From QIAW01 sp035487295 (GTDB lineage Bacteria > Acidobacteriota > Terriglobia > Terriglobales > Acidobacteriaceae): 64,000 nucleotides of DNA. Both the position numbers and the translations under genes were made by a program. Below the pieces are notes generated by a model, which did not search any database, was not told the origin of the DNA, and worked only from the letters and a program-made list of their open reading frames with translations. Positions 43,732-53,315 of the stretch are shown here, in pieces. The stretch covers positions 180,357 through 244,356 of the forward strand of contig DATHMH010000017.1 in the NCBI GenBank assembly GCA_035487295.1, in the 5' to 3' direction. The stretch's first letter is position 1; every line of letters starts with the position of its first letter.

Positions 43732-44976
43732 GTGGTGCTGATCTACGACGCCATGGGCCGCATGGTGGAGCAGGCTAACGGTGGAACGTGCTCGGCGCCT
43801 GGAAATACCTATCAGCAGATTCTGTACGGAATAGGCGGAGCCAAGCTGGCATTGATGAATGGACAGAATCTTAACAAGGCCTTCATCGCATTGCCCGGTG
43901 GGGCGACGGCGGTTTATAACGGATCAGGCTTGCAGTACTATCGCCATGCCGATTGGTTGGGCAGCTCGCGGTTGGCCTCGACCACCGCGCGAACCGTCTA
44001 CTACGACGGCGCCTATGCGCCCTTCGGTGAAAACTATAATGAAACCGGAACCACCGACCGCTCCTTCACCGGCCAGAACCAGGACACAGTTCCTGGCCTC
44101 TACGATTTCATGTTTCGCGAACAAAACCCAACCCAGGGCCGCTGGATTTCCCCCGACCCGGCGGGGTTGGACGCAGTTGACATGACCAATCCGCAAAGCT
44201 GGAACCGTTATGCGTACGTGTCGAACAGTCTACTCGCCGCAACCGATCCATTGGGATTGGCGGCCCATGAGTGCAATGCACAGACACATTGTGACCAGGG
44301 AGGACATGCCAATGGCTCAGAGTGGCCTGGAGACGATTTTAGTTCGTGGGTAGGGGCGGGGATCTTTATAAGCCCGGATTTCTGGCTCCAAGATGCGAGT
44401 CAGCACGGGTATACCGGGAACCCCTTCGCTGGTAGCTTTACTTGGACCACTCCTGAAGAAGCGGCCGAAGTAATTTATCAGCGGCAAGTGGATTGTGGGA
44501 GTAATCCGGATTCGTGCCCTAATGGGCCTGACCTTAATGTTCCAGCTTCACATTTCAGCATGCCAGGTGGAGTCTGGCTACCCGGAGGAAGCGTAAGTGG
44601 TCAAGGAACAGTAGATGGTAATGTTACCCCTCATAGCTCGTTTTTCGAATCCTTCGCGCCAGAGTGGGTTACATACACCGAACTGGACAGTCGACTCCAG
44701 CAGTATCCGCAAGCACTGTACGATGCTAGAGCATACGTTAACTACATGAAGGCAAATCCTAATGCAACAAGAAACGACTTCAATATCTTTCAGCTCTCAG
44801 ATCAAATTGCGTGGATGGGTACGCACCCCATCACTGGCTGTCAATATCTTGGACTTGCGTCAGTGACATCGCTTGTTGTCGTGCCAGAGTCGACACTTCC
44901 AAGAGCCATTCAATGGATAGCGTACGGGGCGGGCGCGACGGGCGTTGTAGCATTCTTATCCGGGGCGTGCGATTAA
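43732..44976 (+). CDS. 5'-truncated RHS core with variable C-terminal domain
   Basis: A 414-residue frame that begins in the middle of an RHS-type protein. LIYDAMGRMVEQ and YYRHADWLGSSRLAST are RHS repeat segments, and YDFMFREQNPTQGRWISPDPAG is the RHS core end that precedes the self-cleavage region. In full-length genes more than a thousand residues come first; here a stop codon lies nine codons upstream (43705-43707), so the start is an internal GTG and expression is doubtful. After the core (about residue 180) comes a unique 235-residue C-terminal domain with a hydrophobic end (AIQWIAYGAGATGVVAFLSG). This is the toxin position in polymorphic RHS systems. No known toxin motif is recognised. 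Confidence 0.65.
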   Translation: MVLIYDAMGRMVEQANGGTCSAPGNTYQQILYGIGGAKLALMNGQNLNKAFIALPGGATAVYNGSGLQYYRHADWLGSSRLASTTARTVYYDGAYAPFGENYNETGTTDRSFTGQNQDTVPGLYDFMFREQNPTQGRWISPDPAGLDAVDMTNPQSWNRYAYVSNSLLAATDPLGLAAHECNAQTHCDQGGHANGSEWPGDDFSSWVGAGIFISPDFWLQDASQHGYTGNPFAGSFTWTTPEEAAEVIYQRQVDCGSNPDSCPNGPDLNVPASHFSMPGGVWLPGGSVSGQGTVDGNVTPHSSFFESFAPEWVTYTELDSRLQQYPQALYDARAYVNYMKANPNATRNDFNIFQLSDQIAWMGTHPITGCQYLGLASVTSLVVVPESTLPRAIQWIAYGAGATGVVAFLSGACD

Positions 44977-44995
44977 GAGTTGCCACGGAGGTGTT

Positions 44996-45400
44996 ATGAA
45001 GGAACCTGACGTAGTATCTGAGCCAAAGGGTGCTGAGAAAGAAAATGTTTTCGCAAGGTCGCCCTTTCGTTCTGGCTACTTTCTTGTCGCTACGGCCGTC
45101 TGTGCTGGGTGCATTTTCTATGCTTTGTTTATTGCGTGTACGCATTGGCAGCAGTTGTCATCGGCAAGCACCTTCCTCCTCTTCTTTGTTGCAATTTCAA
45201 TCTGGATTCAATGGTCTGTCGCCCGTCGGTACCACGAAAGAATCCGGGAACTTTGTCGGGAAGAAAAGATTACAGTAGTTGAAAGTTCTGCGTTGCACGT
45301 CGCTCTAGAATCAGCAGCTAGATTAACGAATAGTCTCTTGTTTTATAGTGCCGGGGCTATATGGGTCTTAGTCATAGCTTTTTTTAGTCACCATCGATGA
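44996..45400 (+). CDS. Small membrane protein, candidate RHS immunity protein
   Basis: A 134-residue inner-membrane protein starting 19 bases after the RHS tip, with GGAGG before the ATG. It has three hydrophobic segments: YFLVATAVCAGCIFYALFIA, FLLFFVAISIWIQW and LLFYSAGAIWVLVIAFF, separated by a charged loop (RRYHERIRELCREEK). No family is recognised. Position directly behind a variable RHS C-terminus and membrane location fit an immunity protein against a membrane- or envelope-active toxin. This is inference from context. Confidence 0.5.
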   Translation: MKEPDVVSEPKGAEKENVFARSPFRSGYFLVATAVCAGCIFYALFIACTHWQQLSSASTFLLFFVAISIWIQWSVARRYHERIRELCREEKITVVESSALHVALESAARLTNSLLFYSAGAIWVLVIAFFSHHR

Positions 45401-45437
45401 TGATGATGAAGATGAAAGGACGCCGGGTGGCGAGTGG

Positions 45438-45467
45438 CCCAGCCTTTCGCGTTTTTGCGAAGGCTGG
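45438..45467. repeat. GTGGCCCAGCCTTTCGC hairpin repeat
   Basis: CCCAGCCTTTCGC pairs with GCGAAGGCTGGG with one bulged T around a T-rich loop. The flanking GGGTGGCGAGTGGCCC is of a type I associate with dispersed repeats in acidobacterial genomes; a search would confirm copy number. Confidence 0.5.
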
Positions 45468-46105
45468 GGGGGAAGCACAAGTTAATGTATATCGAAATCA
45501 ATGCAGACGGCGATGGCAACGTGTTTGAGGTAGCAGCTAACCAAGAGAATCCGAGCTCTGGTATCAAACCCTTGGTCCCCGCACGACAATAGGACATCAT
45601 GGTTTGCAATCGCATTGAGATTGCGAAGTGTTCGAGCTCTTTGAAAACAACAACAGCAGTAATTGGTTGATTCCGGGCCAACACCACGGTCGCGCGGCTT
45701 TCCCTCTTCACGTTCCGCAAAATTAGGTTACTTAGTAACCCCTCCACCCCCTCAAAAGCAGCTCCAAGCTGGAGGCTCCGAGCTACAAGGTTTTGTCGGT
45801 TGCCGAATGCCCCAGCCCTTGACGTGTTTTGCATCAACGTCGCCGACTACTTCACCCAGTTGCCACCATTACTCCCAAGCCGTCTTGCACTCGGCGTATG
45901 TCATTGAACCCCAGCGACTTACAATCTGCGAACTACTTAAGAGTAATGGGGAGGGGGGCATGATCAAGGAGTAGTCTCCAACTCGCAGCTCCATGGAACT
46001 GGCTGCCGAACCGCTTCGGAGTTCTTTGAAGACATTTAGCTGGGCAAACCTTATAGCCTGTAGCTTGGAGCTGGTTTTCAGTTCCGCAAGGAACTGGCAT
46101 TCACT

Positions 46106-46133
46106 GAGAACCGAGAACTGAGAACCGAGAACT
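46106..46133. repeat. 7-base-period array, unit GAGAACY (4 units)
   Basis: GAGAACC, GAGAACT, GAGAACC, GAGAACT without interruption. Same unit family as the arrays at 34633 and 53280. Confidence 0.88.
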
Positions 46134-46245
46134 CAAACCCCACCGGAATTATTACCTTCCTTCCAGCCACCAACTTGCATCTAACTCACCTGTAAGTGTG
46201 CTTATGGGTTGAAAAATCCCGTCAGTCGCCGTATCGTACCAATCT

Positions 46246-46566
46246 ATGGAAACCAAGCCGGCACAAAACATCCAGGATTCGTTCCTGAACAATGCGCGCA
46301 GGGACAAATCCCCCATTACGATCTATCTGCTTAGCGGGGTCAAGCTGACGGGGCGGATCCGTTCGTTCGACAAGTATTCGGTGGTGCTTGAGACCAGCAA
46401 CAACCAGGAGCAGCTCATCTTCAAGCACGCCATCTCTACCGTAGTGACCAGCAAGGCGGTGCAGGCGCATGACCGCATGGCGCACGCCAGCAGCAGCGGA
46501 AGCAGCGCGGCTTCGACCCCACCGGCGGCGGCAGCGTCGGGCCCTGGAAACAGCAATGAAGTGTGA
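46246..46566 (+). CDS. hfq: RNA-binding protein Hfq
   Basis: A 106-residue Sm-like RNA chaperone. Residues 7-72 carry the Sm1 region (IQDSFLNNARRDKSPITIYLLSGVKLTG) and Sm2 with IFKHAIST, including the KH pair of the proximal uridine site. The C-terminus (about residues 75-106) is a low-complexity Ala/Ser/Pro tail, longer than in minimal Hfq. Its stop codon overlaps the hflX start, the conserved hfq-hflX pair found in many bacteria. Confidence 0.96.
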   Translation: METKPAQNIQDSFLNNARRDKSPITIYLLSGVKLTGRIRSFDKYSVVLETSNNQEQLIFKHAISTVVTSKAVQAHDRMAHASSSGSSAASTPPAAAASGPGNSNEV

Positions 46567-48197
46567 GCCTGGTTGCCGGCTCTCAGCCCCAGGCAAATAA
46601 AAACAGCCGGCGAGATCCCGGCGCTTCAGCAACGCACAGCCATCCCGGCTGTGCCACACAAAACTGGCCTTCTCTGGTGTCAAACGAAAATCGCAGCTCT
46701 CGTCTCAGTGACCGCGCCGGCCTGCGCGGAAGCGCACAGCCCACCACATCCCAATCCAAAGAGATCACATTTCTGGTTGGCATCGATCTGCGGCAGCGCC
46801 GCCGCAAAGAGCCCCAGAAGGCCAAAGATGCAGCTGCCGCCTCTCTTGATAGCACAAGCCAATCCAGCAAACCAGATTCGCTGGATATTCTGGATATTAA
46901 AGATCCACTAGAAGCCGCAAATTCATCCGAACCAGCTTCCGAGGCCAGGGCCGGCAAGAAGGAGCCCAGCTTCAGCGCGCAGGATTCCATGGCCGAGCTA
47001 CGCGAGCTGAGCCTGAGCGCAGGCGCGGAAGTAGCAGGCGAGTTCCTGCAGGTGCGCGACAAGGCCGATCCCGCGACCCTCATCGGTCGCGGCAAGCTGG
47101 AGGAGCTCTCGGCTACGGCGCAATCCGCCGGCGCAGGGTTGATTATCTTCGATCACGAGCTTACGCCCTCGCAGCAGCGCAATATAGAAGACGCGGTCCA
47201 GGCGCGCGTGATTGACCGCACGCAACTCATCCTCGACATTTTTGCCCGGCACGCGCGCACGCGTGAGGGCCAGTTGCAGGTGGAGCTGGCACAGCTGGAA
47301 TACCTGCTGCCCCGCCTGACCGGACGCGGGCTGCAGATGTCGCAGCTTGGCGGCGGCATCGGCACCAGGGGTCCGGGTGAAACCCAGCTTGAGACCGACC
47401 GGCGCAAGATCCATCGCCGCATCCGCACTGTACAGCAGCAATTGGAAAACGTGCGCCGCACGCGGGCGCAGCAGCGGCAGCGGCGCGAGTCGGTCCCGGT
47501 GGCGACCATCGCGCTGGTGGGCTATACCAACGCCGGCAAATCCACATTATTCAATGCGCTCACCAAGGCGGGTGTGCTGGAATCATCCAAACTGTTTGCC
47601 ACGCTCGACCCCACCATCCGGGCGGTCACGCTGCCCTCGAAGCGGAAAATTCTGCTGTCAGATACGGTAGGGTTTATCCGCAACCTGCCCCATACGCTGG
47701 TGACCTCATTCCGCGCCACCCTGGAAGAAGTGCAGCGAGCATCGCTGCTGCTGCATGTTTCCGACGTGACCCAGCCACACGCGCGCAGCCAGGAGGCCCA
47801 GGTGGAACGTGTTCTGGAAGAGCTCGAAGCCGGGAACAAACCACAGATCCGCGTTTTAAATAAGACAGACCTGCTGCCGGCGACGATTCGCGAAGGCTTG
47901 CGCGATGATGCTGGAACAGTGCACGTCTCCTCTAAGACCGGGGCGGGTATTGACCGGCTGCTCGAACGCATGGACGAATACCTGACGGCCGACCCTCTCC
48001 GGCGTGTCCGGCTGCGGGTGCCGCAGCGCGAAGGCAAGGCGCTGGCGATGGTCGAGGCGCGAACCAGGATTTTTGGGCGCAAATATCGCGATGGCAGCGT
48101 GGAATTGGATATCCAGGCGGCGCAGTCGGTGCTGGACAAGCTGGAAAAATATGAAATCCGGCCCACGGAAAAAGGGCGCTCCCGGAGCAAAAATTAA
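46563..48197 (+). CDS. hflX: Ribosome-associated GTPase HflX
   Basis: A 544-residue GTPase that splits stalled ribosomes. The N-terminal HflX domain shows DPATLIGRGKLEEL and the glycine-rich RGPGETQLETDRR; the G domain shows G1 GYTNAGKSTLF, G3 DTVGFIRNLPH, G4 NKTD and G5 VSSKTG. The first 140 residues are unusually long, low in hydrophobic residues and split by a Ser/Lys-rich linker between IDLRQRRRKE and MAELRELSLSAG. The start is taken as the GTG at 46563 in GTGTGA with the hfq stop; it could begin later. Confidence 0.94.
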   Translation: MSLVAGSQPQANKNSRRDPGASATHSHPGCATQNWPSLVSNENRSSRLSDRAGLRGSAQPTTSQSKEITFLVGIDLRQRRRKEPQKAKDAAAASLDSTSQSSKPDSLDILDIKDPLEAANSSEPASEARAGKKEPSFSAQDSMAELRELSLSAGAEVAGEFLQVRDKADPATLIGRGKLEELSATAQSAGAGLIIFDHELTPSQQRNIEDAVQARVIDRTQLILDIFARHARTREGQLQVELAQLEYLLPRLTGRGLQMSQLGGGIGTRGPGETQLETDRRKIHRRIRTVQQQLENVRRTRAQQRQRRESVPVATIALVGYTNAGKSTLFNALTKAGVLESSKLFATLDPTIRAVTLPSKRKILLSDTVGFIRNLPHTLVTSFRATLEEVQRASLLLHVSDVTQPHARSQEAQVERVLEELEAGNKPQIRVLNKTDLLPATIREGLRDDAGTVHVSSKTGAGIDRLLERMDEYLTADPLRRVRLRVPQREGKALAMVEARTRIFGRKYRDGSVELDIQAAQSVLDKLEKYEIRPTEKGRSRSKN

Positions 48198-48248
48198 ATG
48201 GGCCGATTGCCAAGAAGCGGTGACGATTTCCTTGGCGAACGGCCCATT
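48197..48248. repeat. Interrupted inverted repeat after hflX
   Basis: Outer arms AATGGGCCG (48197-48205) and CGGCCCATT (48240-48248) and inner arms GCCAAG and CTTGGC pair in register. There is no T-run on either side, so termination is possible but unproven. The remaining 320 bases up to atpF' show no gene; a TATAAA at 48460 may be a -10 element of the atp operon, without a good -35. Confidence 0.5.
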
Positions 48249-48572
48249 CGATCCTGAATTGGATCGGAGGTGATACCTCTATGGTAGTCCCACTTCAGCC
48301 TTTGTCAAGTAAACTCCAGAGTACCTGCTGCACTAATCCCGGTGCAATCCAACGCCAGATACGTTGACACCGGCTTGGCTGGATGGTAATTTAGAGAGTT
48401 TTAGAGCCCCTTTTCCCATCCCACAGAAGCCTCCCCGCAGCGGGACTTGTTCGGTTGGATATAAAATTCTTCGTGGGTGAAGCTTGTCCGCAGAGCACAG
48501 CAGACAGGGAAAAAGTGTGGTTGCAACCGCTAATTTTAAAAGCAAAGTCAGGAAGAATCATAGCGACTGTAC

Positions 48573-49046
48573 ATGGACCAGGCCCTTCTCCAAGCGCTCG
48601 AAGGATTTCTCATCGGAGCTATTCCGACCATAATCTTTATTGTTTTTTTATATGTTGCCTATCGTTCTCTGGTCCACACCCCGCTGCAGAAAATCCTACG
48701 CGAGCGCTATGAGCGCACCGAAGGAGCCGTAGCCAAAGCGCAGGCCGATATCGCGGCAGCCGCAGCTAAAACTTCAGAATACGAATTGCGTTTGCGCGAA
48801 GCCCGCCAGGCCATCTTCAAAGTGCAAGAGGCACGCCGCCAGTCGCTCGCTCAAGCCCGCGAGGCCGCTTTGAAAGAGACCCGCACGCGCGCGCAGCAGA
48901 TGGTGCAAGAAGCCCGCGGCACGCTGGAGGCCGAAGCGGCTGAGGCAAGAAAGCGGCTGCACCAGGATGCGGAGGCGCTGGCGGCAGAGGTGATCCGCAC
49001 AATTTTGAAGCCGGTCGCGGCGGCTCCTGTGGGTGGGCGCTCATGA
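48573..49046 (+). CDS. F0F1 ATP synthase subunit b (first copy)
   Basis: A 157-residue peripheral stalk subunit. One N-terminal membrane helix (FLIGAIPTIIFIVFLYVAYRSL) is followed by a long Ala/Glu/Arg/Gln-rich coiled coil. It joins F0 to F1 together with the second b-like subunit. Its stop overlaps the next start in ATGA. Bacteria with two different b subunits form a b/b' heterodimer. Confidence 0.9.
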   Translation: MDQALLQALEGFLIGAIPTIIFIVFLYVAYRSLVHTPLQKILRERYERTEGAVAKAQADIAAAAAKTSEYELRLREARQAIFKVQEARRQSLAQAREAALKETRTRAQQMVQEARGTLEAEAAEARKRLHQDAEALAAEVIRTILKPVAAAPVGGRS

Positions 49047-49861
49047 ACGTGATGCGATCATCGGTAGCGCCGGTGTCCCGCCGGCTGTGGTGGCAGTTTG
49101 GCCACATGCCTTATCTGGCGACCATGTTGTTGGCGCTTGCGGTCGTAGCCGGCGCACAGCAAGGTTCTGCTGGAAAAAGCTCTGCGGAAAAACAGCCGGC
49201 AGCGGCGCAGCAAGCGCAACCAGTATCTGAGTCAACCCAGGATACGCAGACACCCGCGGCACAGTTGGCCGACGCCGCCAATGATGCCGCCGAGCGCGAA
49301 CCCAACAAATCCGAAGACGAAAACGCGCAGTTCAAGCAGTCGTTTTCAGTGAAATGGATAGCGCGACATCTGGGAATCACGGTCGATCTGGCTTACTGGC
49401 TCTGCGTTGTGCTGAACTTTGTGATTGTTGCCGCGCTGGTTGGGTATGGCATGAAAAAATGGCTGCCGGGAATTTTTCGGCAGCGGACGCAGGCGATCCA
49501 AAGAGGAATGGAAGAGGCGCGGCGTGCCAGCGAAGACGCCAACCGCCGCCTGCGCGAAATTGAAGACAAGCTGGCCCGGCTGGATGCGGAGATCGCGCAA
49601 CTGCAGGCCACCGCTTCCGCACAAGCCGATGAAGAGGCGGCGAGGCTGAAAGCCGCCTCGGAAGAAGAGCAGCGCCGGATTATACAGAATGCCGAGCAGG
49701 AAATCGGAGCTGCCGCCAATGCCGCGCGGCGAGAGTTGAAAGCCTACTCCGCCGAACTGGCGGTGAGCCTGGCAGAAAAACGCATTAAAGTTGATGTGAC
49801 CACCGACAAGGAACTGGTCCGCGACTTTGTCGATCAACTGGGAAGGAACGGCAGCCAGTGA
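49043..49861 (+). CDS. atpF: F0F1 ATP synthase subunit b (second copy, N-extended)
   Basis: A 272-residue b-type subunit, about 100 residues longer than usual. The N-terminus has a basic region and a hydrophobic signal-like segment (MPYLATMLLALAVVAGAQQ), then a 70-residue low-complexity Gln/Ala/Ser/Glu linker. Only then comes the normal membrane helix (LAYWLCVVLNFVIVAALVGYG) and the coiled coil (QRGMEEARRASEDANRRL). The N-terminal part would therefore lie in the periplasm after export. The stop overlaps the atpH GTG start. Confidence 0.9.
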   Translation: MNVMRSSVAPVSRRLWWQFGHMPYLATMLLALAVVAGAQQGSAGKSSAEKQPAAAQQAQPVSESTQDTQTPAAQLADAANDAAEREPNKSEDENAQFKQSFSVKWIARHLGITVDLAYWLCVVLNFVIVAALVGYGMKKWLPGIFRQRTQAIQRGMEEARRASEDANRRLREIEDKLARLDAEIAQLQATASAQADEEAARLKAASEEEQRRIIQNAEQEIGAAANAARRELKAYSAELAVSLAEKRIKVDVTTDKELVRDFVDQLGRNGSQ

Positions 49862-50394
49862 GCGTAGTCACACGCCGTTATGCGCGTGCTTTGGCCGATG
49901 CCGTCTTCGGCCAGAAGCTGGATGCGCTCAAAATCGCCGCCGCTCTGCGCGATCTTGAGGCGCTGCTGGTTTCCAGCACAGAGTTACGGGTGGTGTGGGA
50001 GAATCCGTCGGTTTCGCCCGAGCAGAAACGCGCCGTGCTCGATGCTATTGCCGCAAAAACCAAACTGCCCAAGGTGCTGCGTAATTTTATGGCGGTGCTG
50101 ATTGATCATCGTCGCATCGAGCAGTTGGCGGAAATGGCAAATGAGTTCGAAGCTGAGATCAACGATCGCCTGGGTCTGGCCGAAGCCGAGATTACCTCGG
50201 CGCGTGAGTTGGCAGCCAGTGAGCGTAAGCGGCTTGAAAAGAAAGTGGCCGAGGTGGTGGGCAAAACCATCAAGGCGCGCTACATCACAGATGCCAATGT
50301 GCTGGGCGGCGCGGTGATCCGCGTAGGCAGCACGATTTATGACGGCTCGGTGCGGGGGCAGTTGCAGAAGTTGAAAGAAGCGCTGAGTGCTTAG
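49858..50394 (+). CDS. atpH: F0F1 ATP synthase subunit delta
   Basis: A 178-residue subunit connecting the peripheral stalk to the top of F1. The N-terminal helical bundle begins VTRRYARALADAVF and the C-terminal domain ends GGAVIRVGSTIYDGSVRGQLQKLKEAL, both typical. The start is a GTG overlapping the atpF stop in GTGA, so translation is coupled. Confidence 0.95.
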   Translation: MSVVTRRYARALADAVFGQKLDALKIAAALRDLEALLVSSTELRVVWENPSVSPEQKRAVLDAIAAKTKLPKVLRNFMAVLIDHRRIEQLAEMANEFEAEINDRLGLAEAEITSARELAASERKRLEKKVAEVVGKTIKARYITDANVLGGAVIRVGSTIYDGSVRGQLQKLKEALSA

Positions 50395-50402
50395 CTCGAA
50401 AA

Positions 50403-50497
50403 GAAAGCTTCTAGCCACTAGCTGTTTCTGAAAGTGTAAGGCTACATACGGCATTCACGCCCAATAACAGCTAGAAGCTAGTAGCTAGAGGCTCAGC
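50403..50497. repeat. Facing 7-base-period arrays between atpH and atpA
   Basis: Left arm (50403-50427): units ending CTAG (CTTCTAG, CCACTAG, CTG). Right arm (50466-50497): AACAGCT, AGAAGCT, AGTAGCT, AGAGGCT. The arms are near reverse complements and could form a hairpin with a 40-base loop in the atp transcript. Confidence 0.85.
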
Positions 50498-50534
50498 AAT
50501 AAAAATTTAGAGCTGTACAAGTTCGGAGTCATCC

Positions 50535-52067
<1,533 letters not shown>

Positions 52068-52070
52068 GAA

Positions 52071-52130
52071 GTTTCTAGTTTCGAGTTTCAAGTTGGGAAC
52101 TCGAAACTTGAAACTAGAAACTCGAAACTG
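52071..52130. repeat. Facing 7-base-period arrays between atpA and atpG
   Basis: Left arm: GTTTCTA, GTTTCGA, GTTTCAA. Right arm: GAAACTT, GAAACTA, GAAACTC, GAAACTG. The two 24-base arms pair with only two mismatches around a short loop, giving a strong hairpin that ends about 10 bases before the atpG ATG. Confidence 0.92.
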
Positions 52131-52137
52131 ATTCAAA

Positions 52138-53214
52138 ATGGCTAACATACTCGATATACGGCGGCGCATACGCAGCGTGAAGAACACGCGGCAGATTACC
52201 AAGGCCATGAAAATGGTCTCGGCGGCCAAGCTTCGCCGCGCGCAAGAGCGCGCGCTGGCGGGGCGTCCTTACGCGCAGATGTTGACCAATGTGCTCAAGT
52301 CGCTGGTGCAACGGGCCGAAATTTACAATCCTGAAACGGGAGAGCCGCTCCATCCCCTGCTGGTGCGCAGGCCAGAAAAGAACGTGACCCTCATCATAGT
52401 GAGCGGCGATAAAGGGTTGGCGGGTGCTTTTAACGCCAACATCGTGAAGGCCGCATCTAAGTTTATTGAAAGCAAACGCGGGAAAAATATCGATATTGAG
52501 GCCGTGGGCCGCAAGGGGCGCGATTATTTTCGCCGGCGTTACAAGGTAGTGCAGCCAGCGGCCAGGAGCGAGAATGAAGCTGATGGTCAAGGCGCTGAAA
52601 CCAGCAGCCGCGCGGCAGAGATCCAGATTGTAGGCGAACTGGTTGGCGTTCTGAACAAGGTTGCATTCGACCATGCGCGCGAACTGGCTGATACGATCAT
52701 CGACCGCTACACCCGAGGCGAGGCCGATTCGGTTTACATTATCTTTAATGAGTTCAAGTCGGTGATCTCGCAGCGCGTGGTTGTCGATACGGTATTGCCC
52801 ATCGGCGAGATTGGAGCGCATGATATCCAGCAGACAGAAGAATTGTCAGAAGAAGCGCGCCGTCGTGCTGCGGAAGCGGCTGCCCACTCCGGCGTGAGCC
52901 TGCGAGAGGCAGACACCACCGAAGCCGACAAGAAAGCTGCCGCGTTTGCAACAGCGCAGGTGGATTACATTTATGAGCAGCCGCCACAGGAGCTGTTCCG
53001 TGACCTGCTGCCCAAGTACGTGGCCATCCAGATTTATCGCGCGCTGCTGGAGTCAGTGGCAGCCGAACATGCTGCCCGCATGACAGCGATGGAGTCGGCT
53101 ACCAACAACGCCTCAGACATGATTGACGACCTGACGCTGGCCATGAACCGGGTCCGGCAGGCGAAGATTACGAAAGAGATCATTGAGATTGTAAGCGGCG
53201 CAGCAGCGCTTTAA
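52138..53214 (+). CDS. atpG: F0F1 ATP synthase subunit gamma
   Basis: A 358-residue rotor shaft subunit, about 65 residues longer than usual. The N-terminal helix (LDIRRRIRSVKNTRQITKAMKMVSA) and C-terminal helix (NNASDMIDDLTLAMNRVRQAKITKEI) of the shaft are canonical. Extra length comes from an insertion near 140-155 (NEADGQGAETSSRA) and a larger Glu/Ala-rich one near 225-270 (TEELSEEARRRAAEAAAH), both in the outer Rossmann-type domain. Insertions in this domain regulate rotation in chloroplasts and cyanobacteria, but these do not resemble that cysteine-containing loop. Confidence 0.95.
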   Translation: MANILDIRRRIRSVKNTRQITKAMKMVSAAKLRRAQERALAGRPYAQMLTNVLKSLVQRAEIYNPETGEPLHPLLVRRPEKNVTLIIVSGDKGLAGAFNANIVKAASKFIESKRGKNIDIEAVGRKGRDYFRRRYKVVQPAARSENEADGQGAETSSRAAEIQIVGELVGVLNKVAFDHARELADTIIDRYTRGEADSVYIIFNEFKSVISQRVVVDTVLPIGEIGAHDIQQTEELSEEARRRAAEAAAHSGVSLREADTTEADKKAAAFATAQVDYIYEQPPQELFRDLLPKYVAIQIYRALLESVAAEHAARMTAMESATNNASDMIDDLTLAMNRVRQAKITKEIIEIVSGAAAL

Positions 53215-53219
53215 AAACA

Positions 53220-53307
53220 GTTTGGAGTTTCCAGTTTCAAGCTAATATCTCTGCTCGAAACTCGAAACTTGAAACTACTGAGAACTGAGAACCGACAACT
53301 GAGAACT
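53220..53307. repeat. Facing and mixed 7-base-period arrays between atpG and atpD
   Basis: Left arm: GTTTGGA, GTTTCCA, GTTTCAA (53220-53240). Right arm: GAAACTC, GAAACTT, GAAACTA (53257-53277), followed after two bases by a second unit type, GAGAACT, GAGAACC, GACAACT, GAGAACT (53280-53307). Two families sit side by side. Confidence 0.92.
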
Positions 53308-53315
53308 GAATTTAT

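Larger units (their letters stand above)
45401..46245. other. Gene-poor region with ORF remnants and repeats
   Basis: No full gene is supported in this 845-base gap. A 35-codon frame (45485-45592, MYIEINADGDGNVFEVAANQ) and an open stretch without start codon (45619-45726, containing EVFELFENNNSSNWLIP) look like protein remnants, possibly of further RHS-type tips or immunity genes. A hairpin repeat (45438) and a heptamer array (46106) are listed separately. A 149-codon minus-strand frame over this stretch has no family-like features. Confidence 0.4.

Noticed and set aside
45388..45837. 149-codon minus-strand frame after the RHS pair
   Set aside because: It ends in a His-rich low-complexity tail, crosses a hairpin repeat and shows no family-like segments.
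48446..48466. Promoter for the atp operon around TATAAA at 48460
   Set aside because: No -35 element at a proper distance and no extended -10, so it was only mentioned and not listed as a feature.
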